Program-made: the position numbers and the translations under genes
Source: an uncultured Bacteroides sp.
Lineage (GTDB): Bacteria; Bacteroidota; Bacteroidia; Bacteroidales; Bacteroidaceae
NCBI GenBank assembly: GCA_900556845.1
Contig: USQO01000008.1
Location: 1 to 44,408 of the forward strand
Direction of reading: 5' to 3'
DNA length: 44,408 nt
Notes under the pieces: generated by a model
The model's input: the letters and a program-made list of their open reading frames with translations, nothing else
The model's database searches: none
Told to the model about the DNA's origin: nothing
Part shown: positions 8,449 through 17,814 of the stretch, piece after piece
Numbering within the stretch: position 1 is the stretch's first letter
How the letters are laid out: each line of letters opens with the position of its first letter

Positions 8449-9546
8449 ATGCTAGATAAATCTGCAAAAATATATGTGGCCGGACACAACGGACTGGTGG
8501 GTTCGGCCATCTGGAACAACTTGTACCAGCGGGGATATACCAATCTGGTAGGACGCTCGCACAGGGAGCTGGATTTGCTGGACGGCGCTGCCGTAAAGCG
8601 TTTCTTCAACGAAGAGCGTCCTGAGGCTGTCGTTCTGGCGGCTGCACATGTGGGCGGCATCATGGCCAACTTGAATTATCGGGCGGATTTTATTTACGAA
8701 AATCTGCAAATCCAGCAGAACGTCATCGGCGAGAGTTTTCGCCACGGCGTAAAGAAGTTGCTTTTTCTGGGCAGCACGTGCATTTATCCGAAGGAAGCAC
8801 CTCAGCCCATGAGCGAGGATGTGCTCCTCACCTCACCGCTGGAATATACCAACGAGCCGTATGCCATCGCCAAAATAGCCGGACTGAAGCTGTGCGAAAG
8901 CTTCAATCTGCAGTATGGTACCAATTATATTGCTGTGATGCCAACCAATCTGTACGGGCCGAATGACAATTTCCACTTGGAAAACAGTCATGTGCTACCG
9001 GCTATGATTCGGAAAATCCATCTTGCCAAATGTCTGAACCTGCACGACTGGGAAGCTGTGAGAAAGGACCTGAACCTGCGTCCGATAGAAGGCGTTACGG
9101 GGGAATGTACGGAACAGGAAATCCTGAACAAGCTGGAACGCTTCGGCATCACGCCACAGGCGGTTACACTCTGGGGAACGGGCAAGCCGATGCGCGAATT
9201 TCTATGGAGTGAGGAAATGGCCGATGCCAGCGTGCATGTCTTGCTGAACGTGGACTTTAAGGATACCTATGACCCTACTTGCCGTGAAGTGCGGAACTGC
9301 CACATCAATGTAGGTACCGGCGTTGAGATAAGCATCCGCGAAGTAGCCGAAAAAATCAAGCTGGAGCTGGGTTACGAAGGACTGCTGAAATGGGATGCAA
9401 CCAAACCCGACGGGACACTGCGCAAGCTGACAGACGTGAGCAAGCTGCATGCCTTGGGATGGCACCACAAGATAGAGATAGACGAAGGGATTCATAAACT
9501 GTACGAATGGTACAAAAAAGGAATATGTATTAACCACCATTCCTGA
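8449..9546 (+). CDS. fcl: GDP-L-fucose synthase
   Basis: This bifunctional 3,5-epimerase/4-reductase turns the product of Gmd into GDP-L-fucose using NADPH. The 365-residue extended SDR has the nucleotide motif YVAGHNGLVGSAI, then LAAAHVGGIMAN, the catalytic Ser region FLGSTCIYP and the Tyr-Lys pair YAIAKIAG. Proteobacterial enzymes are about 320 residues. The extra length here is mostly one insertion after MIRKIHLAK (about residues 190-230), usual in Bacteroidetes Fcl as I remember it. It is the second gene of the gmd operon. Confidence 0.97.
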   Translation: MLDKSAKIYVAGHNGLVGSAIWNNLYQRGYTNLVGRSHRELDLLDGAAVKRFFNEERPEAVVLAAAHVGGIMANLNYRADFIYENLQIQQNVIGESFRHGVKKLLFLGSTCIYPKEAPQPMSEDVLLTSPLEYTNEPYAIAKIAGLKLCESFNLQYGTNYIAVMPTNLYGPNDNFHLENSHVLPAMIRKIHLAKCLNLHDWEAVRKDLNLRPIEGVTGECTEQEILNKLERFGITPQAVTLWGTGKPMREFLWSEEMADASVHVLLNVDFKDTYDPTCREVRNCHINVGTGVEISIREVAEKIKLELGYEGLLKWDATKPDGTLRKLTDVSKLHALGWHHKIEIDEGIHKLYEWYKKGICINHHS

Positions 9547-9552
9547 AATGAG

Positions 9553-9571
9553 ATTTGTAAAGAATACAAAT
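9553..9571. promoter_or_regulatory. Inverted repeat ATTTGTA-N5-TACAAAT upstream of pflB
   Basis: This perfect 7-nt inverted repeat lies 24 nt upstream of the -33 box of pflB. Its place suits an activator site. It could also form a weak hairpin after fcl, but there is no U-run. Confidence 0.35.
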
Positions 9572-9594
9572 TGGGAATATAGCTAATTTTAGGT

Positions 9595-9626
9595 ATTGTA
9601 CATTAAATTAATTATTCGTATCTTTG
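9595..9626 (+). promoter_or_regulatory. Promoter of pflB
   Basis: A -33-like ATTG (9595-9598), a 20-nt spacer and -7 TATCTTTG (9619-9626) fit the Bacteroidetes consensus with one mismatch. Transcription would start near 9632, about 36 nt before the ATG. Confidence 0.65.
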
Positions 9627-9667
9627 CGACAGTTTTCAATGAAACATTAACCCAATAATTTATTTTT

Positions 9668-11890
9668 ATGGCAATGAATTTTAAAGAAGGTCGCTGGAAC
9701 CACGAAATCAACGTAACCGATTTCGTCAAGACAAACATCACCCCTTACGAAGGTGACGCGTCATTTTTGGTGGGCCCAACAGAACGCACAAAAGCAGTTT
9801 GGAACAAATGTTTGGAAGCTTTGGCTGAAGAACGCGCAAACAACGGTGTACGCTCACTTGATCCATCTACAGTTTCAACCATTACTTCTTTTGCTGCCGG
9901 TTACATCGATAAGGATAATGAAGTTATCGTAGGTTTGCAGACTGACGAAGTGCTGCGCCGCGCTATCAAACCTTTTGGAGGTATTAAGGTTGTTGAAAAA
10001 GCATGCCGCGAAAACGGTGTAGAAGTTGACCCTAAAGTAAAAGATATTTTTACTCACTATCGCAAGACGCACAACGACGGCGTTTTCGATGCATATACTG
10101 AAGAAATCCGCTCATTCCGTTCATTGGGATTCCTTACCGGTCTGCCCGATAACTATGCACGCGGACGTGTAATCGGTGACTACCGCCGTCTGGCTCTTTA
10201 CGGTATCGACCGCCTGATTGAAGCTAAGCAGGACGACTTGCGTCACTTGACAGGCCCGATGACTGAGGCACGCATCCGCCAGCGCGAAGAGGTTGCTGAA
10301 CAGATCAAGGCTTTGAAGGAAATCAAAATCATGGGTCAGCAGTATGGTCTGGACCTGAGCCGCCCGGCTACAAACGCACAGGAAGCTGTTCAGTGGGTAT
10401 ATATGGCTTATCTGGCTGCTGTTAAGGAACAGGACGGAGCTGCCATGTCATTAGGAAACGTTTCTTCGTTCCTTGATATCTATATCGAATACGATTTGGC
10501 TCACGGCATTCTGGACGAGTCTTTGGCTCAGGAGCTGATTGACCAGTTCGTTATCAAGTTGCGTATGGTACGCCACTTGCGTATGCAGGCTTATACTGAC
10601 ATCTTTGCAGGAGACCCGACTTGGGTGACCGAAGCTATCGGCGGACGTTTCAACGACGGACGTACTAAGGTTACCAAGACTTCTTTCCGTTTCTTGCAGA
10701 CATTGTACAACCTCGGTCCTTCACCAGAACCAAACTTGACTGTACTGTGGAGTCCTGAACTGCCGGAAGGTTTCAAGAATTTCTGTGCACAAGTTTCTAT
10801 CGATACATCTTCTATCCAGTACGAAAACGATGACCTGATGCGTGAAGTTCGTAACTCGGACGACTACGGTATCGCTTGCTGCGTATCTTATCAGGATATC
10901 GGCCGTCACATCCAGTTCTTCGGTGCACGCTGTAACTTGGCTAAGGCGCTGCTGCTGGCTATCAACGGTGGACGCTGCGAAAACACGGGTACTGTAATGG
11001 TGAAAGACATTCCGGTACTGAGCGGCGACGTACTGAACTTCGAAGAGGTGCTGGCTAACTACAAGAAGGTATTGAAGGAAATGGCTCGTGTTTATAACGA
11101 AGCGATGAATATCATTCATTATATGCACGACAAGTACTATTACGAAAAAGCGCAGATGGCTTTCGTGGATACTGACCATGTAATCAACCTGGCTTACGGT
11201 GTGGCTGGTATGTCTATCGCAGTTGACTCACTGTCGGCTATCAAATATGCAAAGGTAACTGCTAAGCGTAACGAAATCGGTCTGACTGAAGGTTTCGACA
11301 TCGAAGGTGAATTCCCATGCTTCGGTAACGACGACGACCGTGTAGACCACTTGGCTGTAGACTTGATTTACTACTTCGACGAAGAATTGAAGAAGTTGCC
11401 TATCTACAAGAACGCTAAACCGACACTTTCTATCCTGACCATTACTTCGAACGTAATGTACGGTAAGAAAACAGGTGCTACTCCTGACGGACGTGCCAAA
11501 GGTGTAGCTTTTGCTCCGGGTGCAAACCCAATGCACGGACGTGACAAGAACGGTGCTGTTGCATCATTGAGCTCTGTAGCCAAACTTCGCTACCGTGACT
11601 CTCAGGATGGTATCAGTAACACATTCTCTATCGTTCCGAAATCACTGGGTGTAGATATGGAAAACCGTATCGAGAACCTGGTAACCATGATGGACGGATA
11701 TTTCGTGAAAGGCGCTCACCACCTGAACGTGAACGTACTGAACCGCGAAATGCTGGAAGACGCTATGGAACATCCAGAAAAATATCCGCAGCTGACTATC
11801 CGTGTATCGGGTTATGCGGTGAACTTCATCAAGCTGAGCCGCGAGCATCAGTTGGAAGTTATTTCAAGAAGTTTCCACGAACGCATGTAA
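9668..11890 (+). CDS. pflB: Formate acetyltransferase (pyruvate formate-lyase)
   Basis: This cytoplasmic glycyl-radical enzyme cleaves pyruvate with CoA to acetyl-CoA and formate under anaerobic conditions. The 740 residues are near the family length. The active-site cysteine pair sits at C404-C405 (GIACCVSY) and the radical glycine at G715 in the C-terminal RVSGYAVNF. An alternative start at 9674 (third codon) is equally good. Codon use favours a narrow set (CTG, GGT, AAC, CGT), as expected of a highly expressed gene. It has its own promoter and is followed by the activase gene after a structured intergenic segment. Confidence 0.97.
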   Translation: MAMNFKEGRWNHEINVTDFVKTNITPYEGDASFLVGPTERTKAVWNKCLEALAEERANNGVRSLDPSTVSTITSFAAGYIDKDNEVIVGLQTDEVLRRAIKPFGGIKVVEKACRENGVEVDPKVKDIFTHYRKTHNDGVFDAYTEEIRSFRSLGFLTGLPDNYARGRVIGDYRRLALYGIDRLIEAKQDDLRHLTGPMTEARIRQREEVAEQIKALKEIKIMGQQYGLDLSRPATNAQEAVQWVYMAYLAAVKEQDGAAMSLGNVSSFLDIYIEYDLAHGILDESLAQELIDQFVIKLRMVRHLRMQAYTDIFAGDPTWVTEAIGGRFNDGRTKVTKTSFRFLQTLYNLGPSPEPNLTVLWSPELPEGFKNFCAQVSIDTSSIQYENDDLMREVRNSDDYGIACCVSYQDIGRHIQFFGARCNLAKALLLAINGGRCENTGTVMVKDIPVLSGDVLNFEEVLANYKKVLKEMARVYNEAMNIIHYMHDKYYYEKAQMAFVDTDHVINLAYGVAGMSIAVDSLSAIKYAKVTAKRNEIGLTEGFDIEGEFPCFGNDDDRVDHLAVDLIYYFDEELKKLPIYKNAKPTLSILTITSNVMYGKKTGATPDGRAKGVAFAPGANPMHGRDKNGAVASLSSVAKLRYRDSQDGISNTFSIVPKSLGVDMENRIENLVTMMDGYFVKGAHHLNVNVLNREMLEDAMEHPEKYPQLTIRVSGYAVNFIKLSREHQLEVISRSFHERM

Positions 11891-11922
11891 TGGTTAAAAT
11901 CAACCTGATTACTTTATAACAT

Positions 11923-11991
11923 AATGTCATTCCGGATGGCAGGAGGTCGTTTCTTGAAAAAGGAAACAATCCTGCTGACTGGAATGACATT
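11923..11991 (+). terminator. Long imperfect hairpin between pflB and pflA
   Basis: The outer arms AATGTCATTCC (11923-11933) and GGAATGACATT (11981-11991) pair perfectly. Inside them GCAGGA (11939-11944) pairs with TCCTGC (11970-11975), and GTTTC (11949-11953) with GAAAC (11963-11967). Two internal loops separate the three stems. A T-rich stretch (TGCTTTTATTTTT) follows, so it may act as a partial terminator, a processing site or a 3' stabiliser lowering pflA relative to pflB. Confidence 0.6.
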
Positions 11992-12010
11992 GCTTTTATT
12001 TTTACAGAAC

Positions 12011-12739
12011 ATGATTAGAGTACACTCATACGAATCGCTGGGTACATACGACGGACCTGGTATCCGCTTGGTAGTTTTCCTGCAGGGGTGCAATTTCCGC
12101 TGCCTGTATTGTGCCAACCCAGACACAATAGATGCCAAGGGTGAAAGTAAAGAAACTCCGGCCGAAGAGATTTTGCGCATGGCTGTCAGCCAGAAGCCTT
12201 TCTTCGGGAAAAAAGGAGGTATCACTTTCAGCGGTGGAGAGCCTACGTTCCAGGCCAAAGAGCTGATTCCGCTTTTCCGGATGCTGAAAGAAGCGGGTAT
12301 CCATATCTGTGTCGACACAAACGGAGGTATATGGAACGACAGCGTTAAGGAACTGCTTTCGCTGGCCGACCTGGTATTGCTGGACATCAAGGAATTCAAC
12401 AACGAACGGCACCAAACGCTGACAGCACGCAGCAACGAACAGACGCTGAAAACGGCACAATGGCTGGAAGAAAACAAGAAACCGTTCTGGCTCCGCTACG
12501 TACTGGTACCGGGATACAGTGCTTTCGAGGAAGATATTACCGCCATGGGAGAACGGCTTAAAGACTATCAGATGATAGAACGTGTAGAGATTCTCCCCTA
12601 TCATACGCTGGGCGTACATAAGTACGAAGCCATGAATATGGAATATAAACTGAAGGATGTACGGACAAATACGCCGGAAGAACTGGAACGGACCAAAGCG
12701 TTGTTCCAGCAGTTCTTCAAGACTGTATATGTCAACTGA
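12011..12739 (+). CDS. pflA: Pyruvate formate-lyase activating enzyme
   Basis: This radical-SAM enzyme installs the glycyl radical on PflB. The 242-residue product begins MIRVHSYESLG, the usual PflA start; the longer frame from 11924 only runs through the intergenic hairpin. The [4Fe-4S] motif C-x3-C-x2-C is in GCNFRCLYC, followed by the SAM-binding GGEP (TFSGGEPTFQ) and DTNG. It lies 120 nt after pflB with no promoter of its own that I can see, so it is probably made by read-through past the hairpin. Confidence 0.96.
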   Translation: MIRVHSYESLGTYDGPGIRLVVFLQGCNFRCLYCANPDTIDAKGESKETPAEEILRMAVSQKPFFGKKGGITFSGGEPTFQAKELIPLFRMLKEAGIHICVDTNGGIWNDSVKELLSLADLVLLDIKEFNNERHQTLTARSNEQTLKTAQWLEENKKPFWLRYVLVPGYSAFEEDITAMGERLKDYQMIERVEILPYHTLGVHKYEAMNMEYKLKDVRTNTPEELERTKALFQQFFKTVYVN

Positions 12740-12762
12740 TTCCTGTCGGCATACCTATATAG

Positions 12763-12799
12763 AAAACGTCTCCACTGGTAACGGTGCGGGACGTTTTTT
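12763..12799 (+). terminator. Terminator after pflA
   Basis: The stem AAAACGTC (12763-12770) pairs with GACGTTTT (12790-12797), with a CAC/GTG inner stem and a U-run to 12799. It lies 24 nt after the pflA stop. Confidence 0.75.
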
Positions 12800-12960
12800 C
12801 ATCGTAATAAGCTGCATAAAAAATGCTTTTACTGAAGTACACACACGGCAGATATTTTTTTTGAAAATATTTAATACATATTAATTTTATTTCTTATCTT
12901 AGGGGAATCTAATTATAAATGGCCTTAAGATAATTTCATTATAATAAAACCCCTCAGAAT

Positions 12961-15030
12961 ATGAAATTAAACAAAAAGAAAACGTATCTGTCTAGAGACA
13001 TCAGCTGGATGTATTTTAACCGAAGAATTTTGCAGGAAGCTTGCAAAGATAATATCCCTTTGCTGGAGAGACTGAGTTTCCTAGGTATCTATTCGAATAA
13101 TCTGGATGAGTTCTTCAGGGTACGTGTAGCTACACAAAACCGCATTATAGAATACCAAGACAAGTCTGCCAAGGCAGAAAGAGAAGAAGCCATGATGCTT
13201 CTGAAAGAAATCAACAAGCTGAACAGTGCTTATTCTAAAGAGTTTGAACAGTGCATACGCAACATTGAAAACAAACTGAGAGAAGAAAATATCTACCTGC
13301 TGAAAGACACGGAGCTGGATGAAGAGCAACAACAGTTCATCGAGTCTTTCTATCGCCAGCACCTCAACGGGCAGGTAGTTCCTGTGTGGTTTTCTGCCGT
13401 TAAGCACTTCGAGATAGAAAACGATGAAAACATCTATCTGGCCATACGCATGCACAAGGCCGAAAGCAAGAAAAGCAGGGCCGACTATGCCTTTCTGGAA
13501 TTGCCCGTAAGCATATGCGGACGCTTCGTGCAGTTACCCGACAAAGACGGCAAGAGTTACCTGATGTATCTGGACGATGCCGTGAGATGCTGCCTTCCTC
13601 TGATTTTCAGCGGTCAGGGTTACAGTGAATTCGAAGCTTACTCCTTCAAGTTCACCAAAGATGCTGAAATGGAGATAGACAATGACCTGCGCAACGGTAT
13701 GCTTCAGAAGATTTCGAAAGGTGTAAAGAGCCGTAAAAGAGGGGAACCGCTGCGAGTGGTATACGATGCATGCATGCCGAAATCGCTGCTCAAGCTGGTG
13801 CTTAAAACCATCAACCTCGATAAGCAGGATATCACGCTGGCAGGGGGCAGATACCAGAATCACAAAGATTTGATGAAATTCCCCGACTGTGGCAGAAAGG
13901 ACTTGAAATATCCATCGTGGAACCCTATCCTGAAAAAAGAACTGAACGGCAAGGAAAGTATCTTCAATGTCATCCGTCAGCAGGACCGCTTTGTGCATGT
14001 TCCCTATCACAGTTTCGACTCGTACATCCGCGTGCTGCAGGAAGCTGCCGTAAGCAAGGAGGTTAAAAGCATCAAAACGACTTTATACCGTCTGGCCAAG
14101 GAGTCAAAAGTAGTAAAGGCCCTGATCGGTGCAGCCAAGAACGGAAAGAAAGTCACGGTAGTCATTGAGTTGCTTGCGCGTTTTGACGAAGCTTCGAACA
14201 TCAACTGGTCGAAGAAGATGCAGGATGCCGGCATTCACGTTATTTTCGGTGTAGAGGGATTGAAGGTGCACTCCAAGATTACGCATATCTCGTTCAAGAA
14301 CGGCTCGGACATTGCCTGCATCAGTACCGGTAACTTCCACGAGGGTAATGCCCGGGTATATACCGACTATATCCTGATGACGGCCTCACGCCCAATCACC
14401 AAGGATGTGAACAATGTATTCGAGTTCATCGAACGTCCGTACACGCCTATCCGCTTCAAGGAGCTGCTGGTATCGCCCAACGAGATGAAGAACAAATTCA
14501 TCCACCTCATCAATACCGAAATTAAAAACAAGGAATTGGGCAAGCCTGCCTATATCAAAGTCAAAATTAACCATATTACCGATCCGGATATGGTGAGCAA
14601 ACTGTACGAAGCGGCAGAACGGGGTGTGAAGATTGACCTTCTGGTACGTGGCAACTGCTCGTTGCTGACGCAGCTTCCTGAACTGAACAACAACATCCGC
14701 ATTGTCGGTATCATCGACCGGTACCTGGAGCATTCCCGCATCTTCATCTTCGCTTCGGGCGGTGAAGAGAAAATATTCCTTGGCTCGGCCGACTGGATGC
14801 CCCGTAACCTGAACAACCGCGTAGAGGTTATTACACCAGTTTACGACCCGCTTATCCGCGAAGACCTGCGTCAGGTAGTAGAATTCGGTCTGAAAGATAC
14901 CCTGCAAGGAAGAATCGTTGACGGCAGCGGCGAAAACCAACCGCAGACATTACCCGACGGTGAAAAATTCCGTTCGCAGGAAGCTCTCTATAACTATTAT
15001 CTAGTCAAAGAAAACACACAAAAAGATTGA
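12961..15030 (+). CDS. ppk: Polyphosphate kinase 1
   Basis: This enzyme reversibly polymerises the gamma phosphate of ATP into inorganic polyphosphate. The 689 residues and domain order (N-terminal helical domain with DISWMYFNRRIL, head domain, two PLD-like C domains) are typical of PPK1. The phosphorylated histidine is H437 (GLKVHSKITH) and the second active-site histidine is H591 (YLEHSRIFIF). ISTGNFHEGNARVYTDY and LGSADWMPRNLNNRVEV are also family signatures. The ppx gene starts 4 nt after its stop, so synthesis and breakdown genes share one transcript. The 220-nt upstream region shows only a weak promoter candidate. Confidence 0.97.
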   Translation: MKLNKKKTYLSRDISWMYFNRRILQEACKDNIPLLERLSFLGIYSNNLDEFFRVRVATQNRIIEYQDKSAKAEREEAMMLLKEINKLNSAYSKEFEQCIRNIENKLREENIYLLKDTELDEEQQQFIESFYRQHLNGQVVPVWFSAVKHFEIENDENIYLAIRMHKAESKKSRADYAFLELPVSICGRFVQLPDKDGKSYLMYLDDAVRCCLPLIFSGQGYSEFEAYSFKFTKDAEMEIDNDLRNGMLQKISKGVKSRKRGEPLRVVYDACMPKSLLKLVLKTINLDKQDITLAGGRYQNHKDLMKFPDCGRKDLKYPSWNPILKKELNGKESIFNVIRQQDRFVHVPYHSFDSYIRVLQEAAVSKEVKSIKTTLYRLAKESKVVKALIGAAKNGKKVTVVIELLARFDEASNINWSKKMQDAGIHVIFGVEGLKVHSKITHISFKNGSDIACISTGNFHEGNARVYTDYILMTASRPITKDVNNVFEFIERPYTPIRFKELLVSPNEMKNKFIHLINTEIKNKELGKPAYIKVKINHITDPDMVSKLYEAAERGVKIDLLVRGNCSLLTQLPELNNNIRIVGIIDRYLEHSRIFIFASGGEEKIFLGSADWMPRNLNNRVEVITPVYDPLIREDLRQVVEFGLKDTLQGRIVDGSGENQPQTLPDGEKFRSQEALYNYYLVKENTQKD

Positions 15031-15034
15031 TACC

Positions 15035-15958
15035 ATGGAAAAAAAATGTTTCGGCGCAATCGATATCGGTTCAAATGCCGTCCGATTGCTGATTAAGAAA
15101 GTAGACCAAAAAGAATCGGGTGAAGAGAAACTCACCAAAGTCTTGCTGCTGCGCGTTCCGCTTCGTCTGGGATTCGATGTTTTCGAAAAAGGCGAAATCT
15201 CGAAAATTAAGGAAGAACGCATGCGCAGACTGATGAAAGCCTACCGCCAGCTGATGAAGATTTACGAGGTGACAGAATACAGAGCATGTGCTACTTCTGC
15301 CATGCGTGATGCCAAGAACGGTCCTAAAATCATCAAGAATATAAAAGAAAAGACAGGCATCAACATCGAAATCATCGACGGACAGGAAGAAGCCCAGATG
15401 GTATACAACAACCATGTGGAGTGTATGGAAGACCGCAAAGGCAACTTTATGTACGTAGACGTAGGTGGTGGTAGTACCGAAGTCAACCTGATGGTAGACG
15501 GAGAGTTGGTTTACTCGCAATCGTTCAACATCGGTACAGTGCGTATCCTTACCGGAGGCGTTACCGAAGCAGCATGGCAGCTGATGAAAAATACAATTGC
15601 CGAAAAAACCGCGAAATACGAATCTATCAACATCATTGGTTCGGGTGGTAACATCAACAAGCTCTACCGGTTGATTGAGAAGAAAGACAAGAAAAGAAAG
15701 CGTATCACCGTGTCTGCATTGCAAACCATGTACAACAAGCTGCAACCGCTGACACCGGAAGAACGTATGGAGCAGTTCTCACTGAAGCCAGACCGTGCCG
15801 ATGTTATCGTTCCCGCATCTGAAATCTTCCTGACCATCGCCGAAACGATTCATGCGGAATACATCCACGTTCCTGAAATTGGCGTTGCCGACGGCATCAT
15901 TGACGCACTGTATGCCAAAGACCAGCTCAAGAAACAATCGGACAGCGCTCTGCAATAA
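15035..15958 (+). CDS. ppx: Ppx/GppA-family exopolyphosphatase
   Basis: The 307-residue cytoplasmic phosphatase of the actin/Hsp70-fold ASKHA class releases phosphate from the end of polyphosphate, or acts on pppGpp. The first phosphate loop is AIDIGSNAVRLLI, and the second is MYVDVGGGSTEVNLM with the catalytic-region EEAQ (DGQEEAQMVY) before it. GSGGNINKL and GVADGIIDALY are further family marks. It is short: it has only the two core domains and lacks the C-terminal HD-like part of E. coli Ppx, as in many Bacteroidetes. It is tightly coupled to ppk. Confidence 0.92.
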   Translation: MEKKCFGAIDIGSNAVRLLIKKVDQKESGEEKLTKVLLLRVPLRLGFDVFEKGEISKIKEERMRRLMKAYRQLMKIYEVTEYRACATSAMRDAKNGPKIIKNIKEKTGINIEIIDGQEEAQMVYNNHVECMEDRKGNFMYVDVGGGSTEVNLMVDGELVYSQSFNIGTVRILTGGVTEAAWQLMKNTIAEKTAKYESINIIGSGGNINKLYRLIEKKDKKRKRITVSALQTMYNKLQPLTPEERMEQFSLKPDRADVIVPASEIFLTIAETIHAEYIHVPEIGVADGIIDALYAKDQLKKQSDSALQ

Positions 15959-15986
15959 AATGCACTTCCATTTTTCATACGCACAA

Positions 15987-16024
15987 AAAAAATCCCGGAT
16001 TCTGAACAAAATCCGGGATTTTTT
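15987..16024. terminator. Shared bidirectional terminator between ppx and aspS
   Basis: The 14-nt arms AAAAAATCCCGGAT (15987-16000) and ATCCGGGATTTTTT (16011-16024) pair perfectly and give a U-run on both strands. It serves the two convergent operons. Confidence 0.9.
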
Positions 16025-16046
16025 ATATCGTGAAACAAGCTGTCAA

Positions 16047-17807
16047 TTAGTCTTCTTTCAAGTTGATTTGCAGATTCAGCTCGTCCAACTGTTTCTGATC
16101 CAAGAAACCAGGAGCATCGAGCATAACATCGCGGCCTGAGTTGTTCTTCGGGAATGCGATGCAGTCGCGGATTGAGTCGAGTCCGGCAAACAGCGATACC
16201 CAACGGTCCAAACCGTAAGCCAAACCACCGTGAGGAGGAGCACCAAACTTGAAGGCATTCATCAGGAAGCCAAACTGTTCCTGTGCCTTCTCTGGAGTAA
16301 AGCCCAAAATTTCGAACATCTTAGCCTGCAACTGTGAGTCGTGGATACGGATAGAACCGCCACCTACTTCTACACCGTTTACCACCATGTCGTATGCATC
16401 GGCACGAACAGCAGCAGGGTCGGTATCCAGCAACGGAATATCTTCTTCCTTAGGATGTGTAAACGGATGATGCATAGCCATCAGACGGCCTTCTTCTTCG
16501 CTCCACTCGAACATCGGGAAGTCTACTACCCACAGACAAGCAAACTTGTTCTTGTCGCGCAGGCCCAACTGGTTACCCATTTCAAGACGTAGTTCGCACA
16601 ACTGCTTGCGCGTCTTCATCACATCGTCGCCGCTCAAAATCAGAATCAAGTCGCCCGGTTTTGCGCCGAAAGCTTCTTTCATCTGCTGGAGAACTTCCTG
16701 TGAGTAGAACTTGTCTACGCTTGATTTCACGTTACCGTCGGCCTCAACACGTGCATAAACCATACCTTTGGCACCAATCTGCGGACGTTTTACAAACTCT
16801 GTCAGCTGGTCCAACTGCTTGCGGGTGTAGTGAGCAGCCCCTTCGGCACAGATACCGCCGATGTAAGCAGCATTATCGAATACAGAGAAGCCATAACCCT
16901 TCAGGATGTCCATCAGCTCTACAAACTTCATGCCGAAACGCAAGTCCGGTTTATCACTTCCGTAGTACTTCATGGCATCCGCCCAAGGCATACGCAAGAA
17001 CGGCTCAGTCAGCTCTACGCCGCGCAACTCCTTGAACAGGTGCTTAGCCATACCTTCGAACGTATTGATAATGTCTTCCTGCTCTACGAAACTCATTTCA
17101 CAGTCAATCTGTGTAAATTCCGGCTGACGGTCGGCACGGAGGTCTTCGTCACGGAAACATTTCACAATCTGGAAATAACGGTCGAATCCAGAAACCATGA
17201 GCAACTGCTTCAGTGTCTGCGGAGACTGAGGCAACGCATAGAACTGTCCCGGATTCATACGTGAAGGCACCACAAAGTCGCGTGCACCTTCCGGAGTAGA
17301 ACCGATAAGCATCGGAGTCTCTACTTCGAGGAAGCCTTTGCTGTCGAGGTAACGGCGAACTTCCATTGTCATGCGATGGCGCAGCTCCAGATTCTTGCGC
17401 ACAGCATTACGGCGCAAATCCAGGTAGCGGTATTTCATACGCAGGTCGTCTCCCCCATCAGTATTGTCTTCGATAGTGAAAGGAGGAGTCTGTGCCGCAT
17501 TCAGCACATTCAGTTCCGACACGATAATCTCGATATCGCCAGTAGGAATATTGTTGTTTTTGCTAGAGCGTTCGTTCACAGTTCCTGTAACCTGAACCAC
17601 GTACTCACGTCCCAAATGGTTGGCACGTTCGCACAACTCTGCATTTACATCGGTATTGAAAACCAACTGAGTAATACCATAACGGTCACGAAGGTCGACG
17701 AAGGTCATCCCTCCCATCTTACGAGCACGCTGTACCCATCCGGCCAGTGTCACGTTTTTGCCTGCATCGGCAAGTCTGAGCTCGCCGCAAGTATGACTTC
17801 TGTACAT
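16047..17807 (-). CDS. aspS: Aspartyl-tRNA synthetase
   Basis: This class IIb synthetase charges tRNA-Asp. The 586-residue product has the N-terminal OB fold for the anticodon (LAGWVQRARKMGGMTFVDLRDR), then the catalytic domain with class II motif 2 (CFRDEDLRADRQPEFTQID) and motif 3 (GLAYGLDRW). The bacterial-type GAD insertion lies between them, so this is the bacterial rather than the archaeal form. It begins 7 nt downstream of the S41 protease stop on the same strand, so it is probably co-transcribed with that gene. The shared terminator at 15987-16024 ends it. Confidence 0.97.
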   Translation of the reverse strand: MYRSHTCGELRLADAGKNVTLAGWVQRARKMGGMTFVDLRDRYGITQLVFNTDVNAELCERANHLGREYVVQVTGTVNERSSKNNNIPTGDIEIIVSELNVLNAAQTPPFTIEDNTDGGDDLRMKYRYLDLRRNAVRKNLELRHRMTMEVRRYLDSKGFLEVETPMLIGSTPEGARDFVVPSRMNPGQFYALPQSPQTLKQLLMVSGFDRYFQIVKCFRDEDLRADRQPEFTQIDCEMSFVEQEDIINTFEGMAKHLFKELRGVELTEPFLRMPWADAMKYYGSDKPDLRFGMKFVELMDILKGYGFSVFDNAAYIGGICAEGAAHYTRKQLDQLTEFVKRPQIGAKGMVYARVEADGNVKSSVDKFYSQEVLQQMKEAFGAKPGDLILILSGDDVMKTRKQLCELRLEMGNQLGLRDKNKFACLWVVDFPMFEWSEEEGRLMAMHHPFTHPKEEDIPLLDTDPAAVRADAYDMVVNGVEVGGGSIRIHDSQLQAKMFEILGFTPEKAQEQFGFLMNAFKFGAPPHGGLAYGLDRWVSLFAGLDSIRDCIAFPKNNSGRDVMLDAPGFLDQKQLDELNLQINLKED

Positions 17808-17814
17808 ATATTCT

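Noticed and set aside
11924..12010. N-terminal extension of pflA
   Set aside because: It runs through the intergenic hairpin and adds residues absent from PflA proteins; the ATG at 12011 gives the standard start.
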